Source: Flavobacteriaceae bacterium UBA6268 (lineage in GTDB: Bacteria; Bacteroidota; Bacteroidia; Flavobacteriales; Flavobacteriaceae). Taken from it: 15,187 bases of DNA. Under the pieces are notes generated by a model. The model searched no databases. It worked only from the letters and a program-made list of their open reading frames with translations, and was not told the DNA's origin. Below, one piece after another: positions 14,997 through 15,187 of this stretch (positions within the stretch are counted from its first letter, which is position 1; each line of letters begins with the position of its first letter). Position numbers and translations under genes: made by a program. Location: contig DJVA01000050.1 in the NCBI GenBank assembly GCA_002440705.1, forward strand, positions 241 to 15,427. Reading direction: 5' to 3'.

Positions 14997-15187
14997 ATGA
15001 AAAAATACAACGATACAGGGAAGAAAGATACACGCTCCGGTTTTGGTGCAGGTTTAACAATTTTAGGAGAAACCCATCCTAATGTAGTGGCCCTATGCGC
15101 CGATTTAACCGGCTCCCTCAAAATGGATGAATTTAAAGAGCATCATCCCCAGCGTTTTTTTCAGGTAGGAATTGCCGAAGCCAACAT
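14997..15187 (+). CDS. Transketolase, C-terminal subunit (5' part, runs off the window)
   Basis: The second half of the split transketolase begins at ATG 14997, ten bases after the N-terminal subunit stop. Sixty-three codons are visible before the window ends, and the frame is open. The pyrimidine-binding domain starts with TRSGFGAGLTILGE, then VVALCADLTGSLKMDEF and FFQVGIAEAN. Glu61 in IAEAN corresponds to the conserved ThDP-activating glutamate of transketolases. The length of the complete protein cannot be seen; about 310-320 residues is usual for such subunits. Confidence 0.93.
   Translation, partial: MKKYNDTGKKDTRSGFGAGLTILGETHPNVVALCADLTGSLKMDEFKEHHPQRFFQVGIAEAN

Overview
The window is an ordinary chromosomal housekeeping segment of a Bacteroidota bacterium, almost certainly a member of the Flavobacteriia (probably Flavobacteriaceae). 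Evidence for this is the 16S rRNA half-gene at the left edge, promoters of the Bacteroidota type (TTG/TTTG, about 19-20 nt, TAnnTTTG), the absence of clear Shine-Dalgarno sites, and protein sequences that read as flavobacterial. Genus cannot be fixed by eye. Nothing points to a prophage, insertion sequence, CRISPR array, defence island or other foreign block, and I found no undescribed multi-gene system. The points of interest are unusual details inside core genes and their leaders.

Layout. Bases 1-790 are the 5' half of a 16S rRNA gene on the minus strand, cut by the window edge. The 545-base gap that follows carries two tandem rRNA promoters reading left, a structured rRNA leader, and the thrS promoter reading right. 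From 1335 to 4555 a plus-strand translation operon runs thrS-infC-rpmI-rplT; infC appears to start at a non-canonical ATA codon. A shared bidirectional terminator at 4599-4615 separates it from a convergent minus-strand gene for an exported protein with a glutamine-amidotransferase-like look (4626-5885).

Next comes a minus-strand membrane pair, an NfeD/YuaF-like protein (7414-7989) and a flotillin-like SPFH protein (5971-7410), ended by a terminator hairpin with a UUCG loop. Upstream of it, also on the minus strand, lie dnaB (8118-9677), accA (9844-10797) and a tightly packed operon tgt, an LptF/LptG-family permease and an EamA transporter (13950 down to 10849), whose genes overlap by 1 and 14 nt. 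dnaB and accA have their own promoter elements. Divergent from tgt, on the plus strand, is a split transketolase: a complete N-terminal subunit (14141-14986) and the beginning of the C-terminal subunit (14997 to the edge).

Functionally the window covers translation (16S rRNA, ThrRS, IF-3, L35, L20, tRNA queuosine modification), replication (DnaB), fatty-acid synthesis (AccA), envelope biogenesis and membrane organisation (LptF/G-like permease, flotillin/NfeD) and central carbon metabolism (transketolase). Several starts chosen here differ from the longest open reading frame because promoters, gene overlaps or the usual family N-terminus place translation further in (infC, the exported GATase-like gene, accA, the EamA transporter, transketolase).
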